Below are positions 20,831 through 44,242 of a stretch of DNA of 64,000 bases, piece after piece. The stretch is from NCBI RefSeq assembly GCF_027596085.1, contig NC_072462.1, positions 17,751,921 to 17,815,920 on the forward strand, given 5' to 3'. Each line of letters opens with the position of its first letter. The first letter of the stretch is position 1. Both the position numbers and the translations under genes were made by a program. Below the pieces are notes generated by a model. It was not told the DNA's origin. It searched no databases and saw nothing but the letters and a program-made list of their open reading frames with translations. Origin of the DNA: Anoplopoma fimbria. Taxonomy: Eukaryota; Chordata; Actinopteri; Perciformes; Anoplopomatidae.

Positions 20831-23800
20831 TGGTTGTAGGATCGGCCCCCTGCTTTCCCTCCATCTCCATCGCCTTCCCATTTAGGAACAACCTAAATTT
20901 TAAGCCCTCTTTACACAGCAGACCAGGCTGAATAACAGTAGTGCAAAGCAGGAATAAAATGAGACATGATCTGTCTTTTAAACTGCAGGAAATAATGTTT
21001 GCTGATGACAAACTGAGCTGGTGTCTCTTGCCAGCCAAGCAGACGTGCTGTGCCATAACCCTGCTTTAACAGATGGCGTTCTTATATCCTTCAAGGTGGT
21101 TCATTTGTATTTCTCCTGAAACGGAGAAACATCCTTACGTGGATGCAAAACAAACTGACAAATTGAAAAACAACACAAGGAATACTAAAACAATAAAAAA
21201 ACTTTGGGCAGATAGGTAACCTAACCTAATGACTGACGTAGGACGCAGGTCAGTGGACTTCCGAGGAGTATTGTTATTTTAGCTGCTTAAAATGAATCAC
21301 GAGAAGCACAACTGACAGAATCAGTGGCTTTGTATCCTGTGTGGCGAGTGATGGTTAACGGAGAACGTTTCATGGACATTTATTAAGGCAACGTGTCTTA
21401 AAGTAACATATGAAAGTACCTGATCGTGTGTGAGTGTACCGTATCTACTGTATAACAGAACGGAGATGGACATTCAGCAGGTGTGATCTGTGGAACAATT
21501 TGATTTCAATCATGAGGGGAAAAAAGAAAGCGATGCTGTGGTTTTATGTCTGGAATGTAAGAGAAGTCTCTTTACCGGTGAGTTTCAGACTTGATGTCCG
21601 TCTCTCCACACCTTTTTGTATTATTTTTTTTGCATTGGTTTACTAAAAGCTAACCTGCTAGCTGTATGCTAATGAGCAAACGGTTTGCATTTAATGACGT
21701 AATGAATTTGTAGGAATACAGTTCCAGTTGTGGTTACTTGGATTTGTGTTTTCTTCAGCATTTAACTTTTCAGGCTAAAAAGGAATTACAATCTTGGAGG
21801 AAAAAGGTCAATGAAGGAGTTTTGGGTCAGATTCACCCTGCAGGCCTTGCCTCTCAGACTCACAACTGACATGCATGTCTTTAGTGGCACACAACCCACA
21901 GGTCTCTAAGGCTCATTATGAGGAGAGGATAAATAATGGAAAATGTGTGTGTGGCTAGTCGGTTAGCTGGCTTAGAGTTTTCTAAATTAAGCAGACAGCA
22001 GGGATGCTTATAATATTTAGCTTTTGCTGCAAATGCTGCTCGAAGAGTTGATTGTTTTTTTGTTTTTTTAACACTTTGCAGGATTGCAGGCAGAATGAGG
22101 TCAGAGCATGTTATAAACTTCAGAAGTGTGACAATACATTTCCCAAAAGACTGCACAAGAGTGGTTTTACTGGTTAAGGTTTTCTGAAACAGTATTCCTA
22201 CTGTTGTTTGGAGAGGCTTAAAGGAGCAATTAAAAGTGCTGAGTAATCGAACTACCACCTTTTACATCTGTGACATTCAGAATTTATCTAGCATCTTCAC
22301 TGTCAGACAAAACACAAATTCACCCAACACACACAATGCTTATGAAATCACTGTAAAATCAATTGAATTGTCAGTCCACATACAACAACAGAAGATGACA
22401 GTAATTGTTGTTCACTCGGCTGCATCTTCTCATATTGTCCTCTGTGACAGAAATAATTCAGCCTTTTCAGAACACGTCAGTTGCTTATTTATTCAAGCAG
22501 CTTACCATAAAGCACAGACCAATAATGTGCTAAAGACATGAGTGCATGCTTTTTCAGTATGTGATACAATAACACAACTGACCTTTTATTACGTGGTAGA
22601 GAAAACATGCATTCTAGAGGTACAGAGTCAACCTTGAGACAACCTTGGTGTTGAGTGTAATTGTGAATTATCCATTTCAATAATGTTATCTGGATGCAAG
22701 AGGCATGCTAATGTAAGATATAAAGAGGGCACTACGTTTGTTTGTTTACTTACTTGGCTACTATTCATCAACTAAATTATGCTCCTCCTCGAATGAATTA
22801 TTTATCAGGCATTCACACGATCAAAGTCTCAAATTTCAACTGGCACACAGGTGATGGTAATGAAAGGGTTTACCAGGCCTGTATGGGTTTTGCGTATTCA
22901 TTTTCTCTGGTTCAGCTTTCCATCTACAGTACCCAGCATCTGAAACCCAATAACAGCCGCCAGTTTCCTTGTACAAGTTCTCTGAGCAGACAGAAGTCAG
23001 TGTTGTGTTGGCTAAAGCTCAGATTCATCTACACCTGAGAAGGAGCTGAAAAGCACCGCGATGGAGGGGAGGGAAAATAAGGGGCTGAGCACTCCACAAA
23101 GAAATATTTGTATGCATAAAGGAACTCTCTGCATCTGAATGTGTCCTGCACTTTATAGTTCTCTGCCGTTAAAAACAGAAAAAAGGTCAAGATGGAGTTT
23201 TTGAAGCACTTGACTTTATAATTCTTCCTCCTTCCGTATTTTGATTTTGCCACTTTTTTTGTTGTGTTCCCTGTCGTCCAAAATTCAAAGCAGGCTTTAG
23301 ATAAGCCCCGTTTTGAATTGTAGACATTTAGTTTTACTTTTTGTGTGCTGTTGTTTGCTGACTTATTTTTATTTTTTTAATCAAAGTGTCCAAGTTAGCT
23401 TTCGCCCGATTTATCAGGCTTCCAATTAACTGTCCCCTTGTTTTCGTCTTCTTTTTTTTAACAAGACAGCCAAGATCAGTGTGAAAATCTGCTTGAGAAG
23501 TAAGATTTTTACTGCTGACTGGGGAATTAAATATACCATATGATGCATTAGAGTACAATGCATGTGTTGATGACTTAAAGCTGCAGTGTGATGCATTGTT
23601 CTGAAGTGCAACTGTCATTTCACTAATGGTCATTTCACAGCTCTACGTCTGCTCTGCACAGTGCTGGTGTCGATCAGTCTCATGAAAAACTGCAAGCGTA
23701 AACAAAGCTATTGTTAGCAGTGAAGCTAAAGCAATGTGCTGTAGTGGTTTAAAATGTACTTCCTTTTTATTTTTCTTGTCCAAGGTGACTTATCCACTAT

Positions 23801-26030
23801 GCAAAATAATTGTATGGCTTAAGGCTGTTGTACTAAATCTGTGGCCAATATCCATGGTGTCTCAACGTCCGAAAATATATATAATAAACAAAAGTTTTTA
23901 GTGAAGATTGAGAGGAATTTCAGTCACTAAGCTTGAGTTTTAGTAAAATGATACACTTCTCATTCAAAGTAGACTGATGTAAGATTTGTCTTCTCTCAAC
24001 GCTGTTAATGGCTCAAATATAAAACAAATGCTAAATGTTTGTGTCTTGATGTCAACTGCTCCAGTTATTTGTAGACCTGCAGTAATGACCGTATACAACA
24101 GGTTCTTCTGTGATGTTGTCATCTATAAATCCTTAAAAGTGAACTCCACCGATTTCACAAATCAACATCTGTTTAAGACCCTGGGTAGTACTACTCCACA
24201 TGTGAAAAAAGGTTTATTTGTCTGATAAATGTATTAAAAAACATTTGTCGGCGCAAGAGATGGAAAACTGTATTTGACTTTGAGTTTAAAGCCAGAATTC
24301 TAAACTAAAATACTTTTTTTCACGTGTGGCCCCTAATCCGCTTCCATAGTTAGATACTACAGGTTTGAAAATGGAAAACAATCTGGGTGTTAGAAAAAAG
24401 TGAGTTTACCAGAGATATGTAGCTCACTTATCTCTGCTTGGGACTAATGGCTCAAGCCTTCACTAGCTAGCAATAACACACATAAATATCCAACCAACTG
24501 TCTGCTGTCAATTTGAATTGTTGGTAATGTAAGACAACAACAGAAAAAAAACAATTTTGATGATTTATTTTTTAAACTGCCCATTGGAGTCTGACATTCA
24601 TATAGAAAACAATGCTGAATCGGTGGAGTAGGCTTCTTTTATCTGTCTGTTTTAGGGCCAGATGTGTCAACATTAGTCAAATGAAATCAATGACTTGGAC
24701 GTTACTCAGTCGTGTTATCGTGGTGTACAATAATATACTACATACAGCTACTAGTATCAGAAGTTTATTGTGACTTATAATAAATACTCATGACACAGTT
24801 GTCTATGAAGAGTAGATGTGCTTTTAAATATTGTATTCAAATGTTTATGAAATACACAGTACAATTGAGGAAACATTCTACGGTACATTTGAAAGGCAAG
24901 TTAGCATTTCTGTGGCTTTACCATGATGAAACATTCTTAAGACTTGAGAGCAAAAACACAGAACTGCAGATAAACTTTGAATGCTGTTATATCTTTTAAC
25001 AATACGGAAGCCCTGTACAAACTGTGCTTTAAATGTTTTAAGTTAATACATTTGTTTCTATCAAGTTTTCAGTTGCCAAGTCACATTAAATGGCAAATAA
25101 CATTATACATTTATAGACTTTGTCATGACAAGGAGCGCCTGGTTGAAATGGAAACATTGTGTATTTCAGAGGCAACGCAATTAAGACTTCAGGTGGGTAA
25201 AAGAAGCTGTTTCGCAAAGATAGTTTGGTTAAAAAATAAAAAATATTCAATATATTAAGTGTGGTTTATTCATTATTGAATCTGTGGTCCTTATTCATTA
25301 AAAGTATCAACAAACTACATTCACTGAGATACCTGTTACATTTCAAAAGCAGCAAAAGGCCCTTTAGTGCTAAAGGGAATTACAGTAATTTGAATAACAT
25401 GGCACAATTCCCTTTAGTCATAATCCACAGCACAAGAAACAGTCCCAAGTTACGCCCACATTTATCACACGTGGGGAGAAAACCCATGCAGTATTGCTTT
25501 CAAAGGATTTCTTGGGGCAAAGGCAGGAAAATATCTTATTTAGCTCATAATATCTTATGCTTGGGCCCATTCTTTTCATTGTTGCTGACATCAACTAGGA
25601 AAATAAATCATGATTGCGATTACAAAACCTAAAAATGATTGTGAAATTGTGAAATACACCTTGATATTCTACTGTTAAAAACCTTGGTATTTGATTCAGT
25701 CAAGTCTCCTGGCTTTAAGGCACATTGTTTAATAGAGATACTATCTTTAAATGTTAACGATCAATATTTTAAAGACTGTATGCACACCTCCTGAGAGTTT
25801 CCCAAACTTATTTCAGCAACAATGCAATGGTGGCCTTTTCTCCAATAATATCTGCTGTCTTACTATCACTTCCTGACATAACCCGCATGCGCTCGGTCCT
25901 CCTTATGCACATTCAGAATATATTATTACACAGACGGCTCCTCTTGTTTCACAGAAATGGGCACCTTGTTGTACAGAGTGGTTTCTTCCAGTAAACTGTA
26001 ACCCTTCTTGCCGCTGTCTGTTCAGGCTTT
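20831..26030. other. Tail-to-tail interval of cdc37l1 and ak3, 3' UTRs and intergenic
   Basis: No additional gene is supported over 5.2 kb. The left part should be cdc37l1 3' UTR, with the first AATAAA at 21192-21197. The right part should be ak3 3' UTR read on the minus strand; a TTTATT (AATAAA on minus) at 25265-25270 is one candidate signal. Open frames here are short, AT-driven and without splice context. A putative MITE at 24143-24629 is listed separately. Confidence 0.55.
24143..24629. mobile_element. Putative MITE with 12-bp inverted ends
   Basis: ACTCCACCGATT at 24143-24154 is the exact reverse complement of AATCGGTGGAGT at 24618-24629, framing about 487 bp of AT-rich non-coding sequence. 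I recall similar ends from abundant fish repeats, but I cannot assign a family. A target-site duplication is not obvious. Confidence 0.45.
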
Positions 26031-35280
<9,250 letters not shown>

Positions 35281-38200
35281 ATGGCCAGCCAGGGGCTCGC
35301 TTACGACGGCTGCAATTTCTTCAGACAGCGGCTGGTTTTATCCACACTCAGTGGGAAGCGTGTTAGAATAAAAAACATCCGGTCCAAAGATGACAACCCG
35401 GGGCTCCGCGGTGAGTCGCAGCTTCACTCTGCATGTGGCGTCGCAGTTAGCATGGCGGCTAACGTGCTAGCTGTTACGCAGTTGGGAGTGTGTTTTATCA
35501 CTGGGCGTCAGATGTTTGGCAACGATGGGACAGTGTGTGTTAATGAGAGATAAATGATATCTCACGTCACTGCACAAAGTTATGTCGTTGTTTTGCTTGT
35601 CAGGAGCTTTGAACCAGTGTGTGCAGAGCCCTGCCTCTTGTTATTAGAGTTACTCATTTCAGCACATGTGAGTGTGAGGATCATCAGAAGTTCCCACAGT
35701 ACTTAATCCACTTGTTTACATCTTTCTGTTTTTACCACTGCATGCTAAATGTAAATGTAACTCATTAGTTTGTTCCAACCAACTTGTTGATATTTCAAAG
35801 TTTTGGTAGACTTTTGCTTTTGATGGAAGAAAACATGCCTTTCATCCTCGGATCAGCTGATGGAAGCTGTTTGGTTTGGACTAACTGAACACTTTTCTGC
35901 TTGTCTTTTCCAGATTTTGAGGCCAGCTTCATAAGACTGTTAGACAAAGTGACCAATGGCTCCAGAATAGAGATCAACCAAACAGGTGAGTCTTTTCATA
36001 ACAATATTACTGTTAACTGCCAGAGGATTGTTGGAGGTATAAGGATTGATCAACACCAGCAGACTATGAATAAGAGGATTTAAGTTCTAATGTAGTGTTT
36101 TCAGTATTTTTGTTCTCCCATAATCATTTTACATCAATTTGTTTTACTCCTTGCATGTGGCATTAGGTGTAGTGATGTCCAGCTTCATTACAACAAGACT
36201 GTAAAGTACCACCCACTACCCCATGGACTCACTCTCTGTCCCTGTGTGTCTGTCTTCACAAAGGTACTGTGTTGTTCTACCAGCCTGGCTTGTTGTTTGG
36301 CGGCTCCGTAGAACATGACTGTAACACGCAGCGCTCGGTTGGCTACTATCTTGAGGCCCTGCTCATGCTGGCTCCATTCATGAAGACCTCTCTGAAGGCC
36401 ACACTGAGGGGGGTCACCAACGACCACATTGACCCGACGGTGAGGACACACACATGCATGCTCCTGATTACCTTCTAACTATTCCTTTTTTTTAGAAATT
36501 TTGCACCATCTGATTTTGAATTTGACTAAAATAGCTCATGGACACTGGGTGGAGCTGAGGCATGCTTCTGTTAAGAAACATGACAACTTCTTGGAACATT
36601 TAATTTATGGGAACCTCCCATACAAACACTGCCCTCTAGTGCACACATCCTTTCATGCAATTATGTAAGCTCAGATCAACAATGTTGGTGTCTTTACAGG
36701 CTGGGCATTTTATGTCTAAGATGGAGAGTTTTTGAGCGTAACGTAATAGCACAGAGGCACAGTCAGGTTTTTTTAATCAATCAGACGTTTGTATACTGAC
36801 TTGAGAAATTGTTAAATTGTTCACAGTTGTGGTTAATGTTATATTTACAAATGCAGTCTGTTCTCCTCTTTGTGAGTGACACCTATTTTTGCCTCTGAAT
36901 TTGTTTACATATTTGAAATGTTAATGCTAGCCAGTCTCAGCCACGGCATCATCATTTTCTCTTTCTCGGAGCTGCATTATTTTAAAGTGTACCATGTCAA
37001 CAAAACACCGACAAGTAGGCAGAAAGAAGAAGCAATGGAGCTTCTGGAGAGAGGCGATGTCGTGAAAAGTTGCTGCTGTGATGGGAAATGACGGTGAAGA
37101 CGTAGAAGCGAGTTTCAATGATACTAACACTCTGTTTCCTGCAGGTCGACATGCTTAAGACCACAGCCCTCCCTCTCATGAAGAAGTTTGGCATTGATGG
37201 AGAAAGCTTTGATCTCAAGGTGAGGACACAATAGTGATCTGTTGATGAGCATGTTGTAATGTTATACATTCAAATATAGTGCTGCAACTTTAGTCAGCCC
37301 TTCTCCTCTCTCACCTTCCTTCTGTTGCTGCTCCCTTCAGGTGGTGAAGAGGGGCATGGCGCCTGGTGGTGGAGGAGAAGTATTTTTCTCATGTCCCACC
37401 CGCAGAACCATCAGACCAGTGCAACTGACCGACCCAGGAAAGATTAAGAGGATTAGAGGAGTGGCGTATCCTTTCTCATGCTTCCAGTCATGGCCTTTTT
37501 TTTTTTTTTCTTCAACTGTAAACAAAATTGATGTGCTACAAACTGTCAATTACAAGACTTTTCTGTCCAGTTGTATATAGTTGTCTAATCTCCTCATTAT
37601 TCAAGTTGTTTATAAACAAGGAAATTGTAAAAAAAAAATCACAATTTCCCACTCTCATAATAACCTTTAGCCCATGTGATAACCTCAGATGTTTTGTCAA
37701 AAAGCCAAATATATTTTCAAACAGATAAAAGCAGCAAATCCTCACATTTTAGTTGCTTATTAATAAGTTACTGTTGATCAATTGACATATCTCTCCCTAT
37801 TATTTATGTCATCATGAATGTCAGAAACTTAACTCTGTTGTTTTTTTTAAGTTTGTGGTCCTTTCAGCTTAACGTTGGCCCCACTGTCGTATAAGTTTTC
37901 AAAGGTCCTTGACGTTCTGAACCCAGATATTCGGTTCGAGTGTCCCCTCAGATGGCCAACAGGATAGTGGATTCAACCAGGAGCGTCCTCAACCAGTTCA
38001 TTCCAGACATCTACATCTACACCGACCACATGAAAGGAGCCAACTCTGGCAAGTAAGTATCTCAACATTAACAATTCAAAATTAAATTTCAATTAAAATT
38101 CATACTGACAAACCACTACGGTAGCATACGTTACTGTTTAAATGTAAACATGGCCTGGGAACAACACTCGTTATGGATTTATTAGCAATGTGTGAATTAT

Positions 38201-41200
38201 CCCAGCATGTTTAGAGAAAAACACACAGTAATTCATGTTGGGTGACTGCAGGTCTCCAGGTTTTGGTCTGACCCTGGTAGCAGAGACGCTGAATGGCTCC
38301 TTCCTCAGTGCTGAGATGTCGTCCACGCCACAGGGGCAGGGAGACCCCATGCTACCAGAGGACCTCGGCAGGAACTGTGCCAAACTGCTTTTAGAGGAGG
38401 TGTATCGGGTAAGTAGTGAAAAAAAAACATACAGTACTTTCCACACACACTCATTATGTTAGTGCTTTTGGGAGTCCATTAAAGCAACAATCCAGATTTC
38501 AGTCATTTTAGCCTGGGATCAGATTTATTTTGGTATTTGACATAAATTGAGAATTATGATAAAATGTAAATGTCTACGGTAAGGGTTAGTGGCTCACTGT
38601 CCCTTTTGGACTACAGCATGGTATGATGGTCATCCCTCAATTTGTGTAGGTAACCAAATTGGTTCATTTTAGTTTGCAAGATCATCTTTGGCAAAGTTTC
38701 TACTACTTAAAGGGATAGTTTGGCTTTTTTTAAGTGGGGTTTTACAAAGTTCTCATCCATAGTCTGTGTAATACCGACAACAGATGGCGGTCAGCATGTC
38801 CCTATTTTTTTAAAAACAGACAGGAATACCAATACAGGAGCAAAGAAACGTACTACTATGGACAGGAGAAGCGACAAAACATATTTCAGCTACCTAAAAG
38901 AAACGCCCACATAAAAAGTAGTTTTGTTTATCTGTACGTTATATTTAGAGTATTTTTCAACCCCATTATCTTTCCGTCAGACGGCCCTTTACATGGGGAA
39001 TTGAACCGAACTTGGCTCTCTTCATAACCACCACAACAGAATACATAAGTTTCCCTTTCAGTTTTGTTCCTTTAGGAAAATATTCGAAATTAATTGTAAA
39101 CCTAAACTAAAGTAGGTTTAGCAGCTGCCCTCGTCCTCAGCAGTACATTACTTTGCTCCCATGCTGGTACTTAATTTGCATAATTAAAGCCGGCATAATG
39201 GCTACCTGCCGATACTCGTCTCAAACAAATCTGATTTACAGATTACATCCAAAGCTAATTTATTATTGGATATTTTTGAAAGGATGTATTTTTTTGTGAA
39301 CTTGTTTGCTGAGTAGCCCTTTCCATGTGGTAAACAGATCTCACAGTGAAACTTAAAATGTTGCCTCTTTTGCGTTTTTGATTGTCCACCTTGAAGAATG
39401 CACTACTATGATTTTTTTGATTTTTTTTTTTTGCTTAAGTTTAACTCACTCAAGTCCTTTTTAAAATCTCCATCATCACTGGAGGATGCTATCAGGTCTT
39501 GACTACCCTGCACACAGCAGCTGGAGCATCGGTTTTCAGCTTGTCCCCGGACAAATCAAAATTCTTGGGGAATACCTGACATAGACAGTCAGGAAACATT
39601 AGTGTCCGAGCATGCAATACTGACACATGCTGCCCTTGTTTGCCCGCATTCTCCAATAATGACCCCGGTCTGGAATTCAACTGAGAGACAGTTTATGCAC
39701 AGATTCACAATGTAAAAAAACCAAAAAAAACAACAACTAAATAGCATTTCCATTCAAATCAAATGTTTTGGTCACGCATTTACTCACTTCCATTAAGATG
39801 GATGATATATCCTGTTTAGTAAAGCCATCATGGACATATGTCTCATATGTTGGATAAGTTAGCCTTGATTTAGAAGATGTTCCTTGTCCTGTTGGGTCTT
39901 GTAGCTTCTGATTTATTGTTCCCAATGTTACTTCTGTTTCATGCCATATTTTCACCATTTTCCACAATGTTTTGCTAAGCCAAAAGAAGCCAGTTGACAA
40001 CAACCCACATTTGAAAAATGTCATTAGAAAAGGAATTACAAACAGACATTCGAAACAATACAATTTAATTCACAGATATGTCTGTGCAGAGGTCAAAGAT
40101 CAGTTACTGTTTCAGATGTTGTTGAGTGTCAGCTAAAAATTCATTACCCGAACAATCTTGATGAATGAAGTGATTTACAGTTAGTTTTGAGGCCTCAGAA
40201 AAAGTCACATTTTATGTTTCCTTATCTTTCTACCCGTGTAGTGTGTCCCCAAGTGTGACTGACAGTAGTAGCTGTAAGACTAACTAACTTGGCTGCTAGT
40301 AAAAGCATACGAAGGCAAAAATCATTTCACATAGTCAGAAAAAAAGTGCCCACCACATCAGAATTTGTACAATTGGATCCAGTGATTGTGTGACTTCAGT
40401 TTGCCTCTACATGGCTCTTCCTCTCAGCCCCCTCTCATAGGAGCCATGTGAGTCCAGTTAGCTGGTCAGGGTAGTGCTGATTAACTCTGAAACAGGAATA
40501 TTGTTGGATGCAGTCTCTTAACTCCAAGCAACAGAGTGGGTAGCTAACGTTTCTTTTTAGCAGCCGCAGAGGTTGGTGGACTGAAAAAACCTTCAGTTTT
40601 GAACGTTTTGTTCCTTTTTTTTAAAAACAGCTGCTGATAGAACAAGTTGATTCACCAGTTCAGAGGAACAGCATTTGAATAACTGCTGATTTTAACACTT
40701 AACTGTAGCAGGAGGACAGAGTGATTGCTAGAGCTGAGAAAGGATAACACCAGAGTAGAAAAAAGTGTTACTCTTGTGTTGGAATAGTTAATTTTTGAAA
40801 ACAGAGATAGGACAAGAAAGTAGCTGGATAGGCATTAAAGGGCCGGTGCGCTCTGTAACATGCGTCTTGTTTGTTTAATGGTTAATCAGTACCGTCTTCT
40901 TGTAGTAAACCAAAGCTACGTGATGGACATTTTGTTTTTGGAAGCAACATCAACACAGGACAGGAGCTGATGTAAGTGGTTCCAATTTTGTTGAGTTTTT
41001 GATATTTAATAATCTATAACAGTTTAGTAACTTGGCTGTATGTGTGCTTATCTTGAGAGTTTTGTCATGTAGTCCAAGTATTTCTGTTTATTTTTCTCAT
41101 TTTATTCAGATCATCTCAAGATGTGTTTTTTTCTACTAATGTAAGAATTTTGTATTTGTATTTTAAAATGAGTCCTCTGACATTGTTCAATGTTATTCTA

Positions 41201-44200
41201 ACAAATACAAAAGTGGATATCTCCTTAATTTCTTTTATTTCACCCTGTTGACATCCAGTCAGTTTGATACTATAATGTTTTTTAAGGAGAACATCATTAT
41301 AATAATGCTTGAGGTTGTCTGCCCCCTCGTTTTTTTCCTCCGTTTGATTGTTTGAAAGGGAGTTGCCAGTTACTCGAAGGATTCAAGGGACTTTTCCATG
41401 AGGCCTCGTGGTCGGTTGGTGGCTGCTGGCCTCTTGGGAGGTTTCAACTGTCTGGTGTTTGGTCCGAAAGGCAGGGGCCGTATCTAGCTGTCAGATGGTG
41501 TTGACTTGTTTCATTTGTCATTTTTTACTGAAATGAAGCTGCTTGTTGAAAAGGATATGCAGGAAAGAAAGTAGGAAACCAGAAACTTTTCAGGGAAAAT
41601 ATAAGTCGTATGAACCTCTGTAGCCCAGAACAACGGCACAAAAAAGGTAAGGTTGCTCAGGCGCAACACTTTAACTATTTTTAACTAAATATGCTCTCCA
41701 CTTTGAGATTTTATCCAACTTTCTTACACACTTTAAAATTGATAATGTGGCTAGTGCTTAACTAACACCGTTGAGGATTTACTGGAGGCAAATTGTGGTC
41801 GGTAAAATGTCTTGGAAATATGAAAAAATTGTGATAACCATTAAGATGGATGTGCTTGTTGCATCATATGGTAAACCCATGTCAGAATATAGAAAACCTA
41901 TCAATCCAGCATACTTTCAAGGCTTGTTTATGGAGTAAATAATTTGTGATCGAGGTGTACGTCTTCGTAACGTTGCATAGGTGAAGTTAAAGAAATACTT
42001 GTTTGAAATCATTTTTACAGCATACTTGTAGAAGGAATGCAGTGGGCAAAATCTCTGGCTCATATAGGCAGTAAGGACAATAAAAACAATGTCACCATAG
42101 TTTCCCCATGGCTTCGCTTATATAATTATGTAATTGAATCATATTTCTGCTGACAGTCTGTCACGATGCCATAATACTCGGCCACATGCATACTTTAGTT
42201 AGAATGAATGTACAGTATAAGAAACAGATTTTGTTTAGCTTACTATAAACTGACAGCATAATAGAACGGGCAGCCAATTTACTGTTTATGTTATTTATAA
42301 ATTGCTCTTGGGTGTGTCTGGTCTTGCGTATTCCTCTTCTCACCGGCTGGTGAATAGCACATAGCTGATGTCAAGTAATCACGACGGCATGTGATCACTT
42401 GGAGACAGAGAGTGGATCCTCTGTCCTCTAAATATTTCATAAGTCTGTACAGGGCAACAGACTGGGAGGTCAGAGCGGGCAGGACCATGCAGCATTATTA
42501 AAGAAAAAGAAAAGAGAAACGTGTTGTTGAGAGATAACAATTACATACAACAGTATGTCTGCTATATTCACTCTCATTGAGGAAAAGTTTCTTTTTTTTT
42601 TTTTTTTTTTTAAACAGTTGACTTCAAGAGGTTGAAATGCATATGCACATTTTAAACATGATCAAGGTACTAAACATTTAAAAAAAAAAAAAAAAGCACA
42701 ACAGAACTGTAAATATATGCTACATAATGTGCTACATTTGTTTTTAAAACATTATCACCCAAAATTTGTGTTGAAAAACATCTAGCCTAAACACGCCTCT
42801 TGGATCATATCTATGTTTTGCAAGTGTAGATGACTATCAGTGTTGGACCTGAGATCATCAAACATCTCCGCCTCCATGACATATTTCTGTGTTGTTTTTG
42901 TTTTTGAAACTCATCGCCCCTCCTCCCTCTCTTTGTTTTAGGGTGGCTGCGTGGATTCATCCAATCAGAGCCTAGCACTGCTCTTGATGACCCTTGGCCA
43001 ACAGGACGTCTCTAAGGTTCTGCTCGGACCCCTCTCCCCATACACGTAAGTCACCATCACTCAATAATGGACACACAGCCTTTGGCTTATTTATAAGTTA
43101 CTATACAGATTCACTTTGTATTTCTTTTACTACGACAGTATTCCAAAGTTCTCGTCCAGCTGTAGAGCATGAAATGCAGGACAAATATACAACAGAGGCA
43201 ATAAATACACTCTTCATTGCCTCATTGTTTGTTTGTTTTTACAGATTTTCACTGAGAAATACCATGATTTGAAAAAAGTTTTAACTAAGTTGCCCTTTAA
43301 TTCAATGTCCCAAAAGTTGTTGTTTCTTGCTGAAACCCACACTGGACTCTGGCAGAGTAATAACAAGCCTCAGTTAAATTCAATGGACTTCGGATCACAG
43401 TTTTTTTTCCACATTTTTTAAATGCTGCGTATCCTGGGACTTGGCCAGCTGTGCCTTCACATGGTCAGTGTCAGTTCATAGAGTGTCTGCTTGTTGAATG
43501 TTTGATGAATTTATATATTTACAATTTAGAAAACATTTAACCAGGATTTTTTTTGTATTATTGGAAACAAATACAAAGTTGATTTGACATCTTCATCATC
43601 AGGAATGTGGAGAGAACTATGAACTGTCCATTTTCAGTTATCATGGTACCGGTGCTGTGTCGGTCTCAAGTACAGTACTATGATAACTGAAGATTGGCAG
43701 TGCCATCACAATGCACTCCTCTCCTTACTCAGGTAATGCTGATTCTTCTGAAGACTAATGAAATCAAGTTTACACGTTTTGAATAATCCTTTTTCCTCTA
43801 TATTGGAATCTTTCACATTTTAGACGTCCTAGCTTTAACTTTTGAAGGTAAAGTTCATGAGAGATAAGAAAGGACTGATGGCCTTTGACATTAACCTCCA
43901 TCATGTGAAGCACACAGCATGGAGTAGACCTAGGACACTGTGTTGTGAAACTCCCAGTGTGTATTATTTGTTGACAGTTGACTTTCATCCAACTAAGGGT
44001 GAACGCCTTTCCTTGCATAAAAATGAAACTGAAATTTTATCTTCATCTTTCACTTTCTTCCCCCTCTCTCCCCCACCGTCTCTCCAGGATCGAGTTCCTC
44101 AGACACATTAGAGATTTCTTCCAGATCATGTTCAAGATCGAGGTTCAGAAGCCTTCAGAAGACGAAAGGAAAGGGGGGGACAAAGTCCTGATGACCTGTG

Positions 44201-44241
44201 TAGGAGTCGGTTATAGCAACATAAACAAAACCCTTAAATAA
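35281..44241 (+). CDS. rcl1: RCL1, RNA 3'-terminal phosphate cyclase-like protein
   Basis: Nine coding exons: 35281-35410, 35914-35985, 36264-36439, 37145-37219, 37341-37465, 37927-38052, 38252-38408, 42942-43045 and 44088-44241. They total 1119 nt for 372 aa (human 373). It belongs to the cyclase fold but is a nucleolar ribosome-biogenesis factor that acts with Bms1 in early 18S rRNA processing. Diagnostic stretches are CNFFRQRLVLSTLSGKRVRI, DDNPGLRDFEASFIRLLDK, GGSVEHDCN, MAPGGGGEVFFSCP, PDIYIYTDHMKGANSGK, SPGFGLTLVAETL, LLLMTLGQQDVSKVLLGPLS and FFQIMFKIE. Intron 7 is 4.5 kb. Intron 8 carries a mir-101 hairpin, as in human RCL1. An AATAAA (44237-44242) overlaps the stop codon. The next gene, anxa3, is convergent, with its stop codon about 410 bp away. 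Confidence 0.97.
38409..42941. other. rcl1 intron 7, large and repeat-bearing
   Basis: Large intron with a dispersed repeat at about 38705-39060, poly-T at about 42591-42612 and poly-A at about 42680-42694. No alternative exon or RNA gene is evident. Confidence 0.55.
38705..39060 (+). repeat. Dispersed teleost repeat in rcl1 intron 7
   Basis: Starts TTAAAGGGATAGTTTGGCTT, then AGTGGGGTTTTACAAAG, CATCCATAGTCTGTGTAATA and ACAGATGGCGGTCAGCATG. This word order is characteristic of an abundant fish repeat. It has no coding capacity. The family is not assigned and the right boundary is uncertain. Confidence 0.5.
43622..43706 (+). ncRNA. mir101: mir-101 precursor hairpin
   Basis: A near-perfect stem-loop lies in rcl1 intron 8. 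The 3' arm contains the miR-101 sequence from 43671 to about 43692, beginning TACAGTACTATGATAACTG with the family seed ACAGUAC. The 5' arm at about 43635-43657 starts CAGTTATCATGGTACC and pairs with it; the loop is around 43658-43670. Position 10 of the mature strand is A instead of the G of human miR-101, as in a b-type fish copy. Human MIR101-2 also lies in an RCL1 intron, so both sequence and location support the call. It should be co-transcribed with rcl1 and cleaved by Drosha from the intron. Well-known targets of the family include EZH2. Confidence 0.95.
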
Positions 44242-44242
44242 A
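44237..44242 (+). terminator. AATAAA overlapping the rcl1 stop codon
   Basis: The end of the coding sequence reads CTT AAA TAA AAT, so the poly(A) hexamer AATAAA shares the last two A of the Lys codon and the whole TAA stop. A T-rich run (44250-44258) and a TG-rich stretch (GTCTTGTATC, to about 44280) follow at the distance expected for cleavage. If used, it would give a 3' UTR of only about 20-30 nt. Confidence 0.5.

Noticed and set aside
38720..39027. Two overlapping plus frames in rcl1 intron 7
   Set aside because: They lie in a dispersed teleost repeat and lack splice context.
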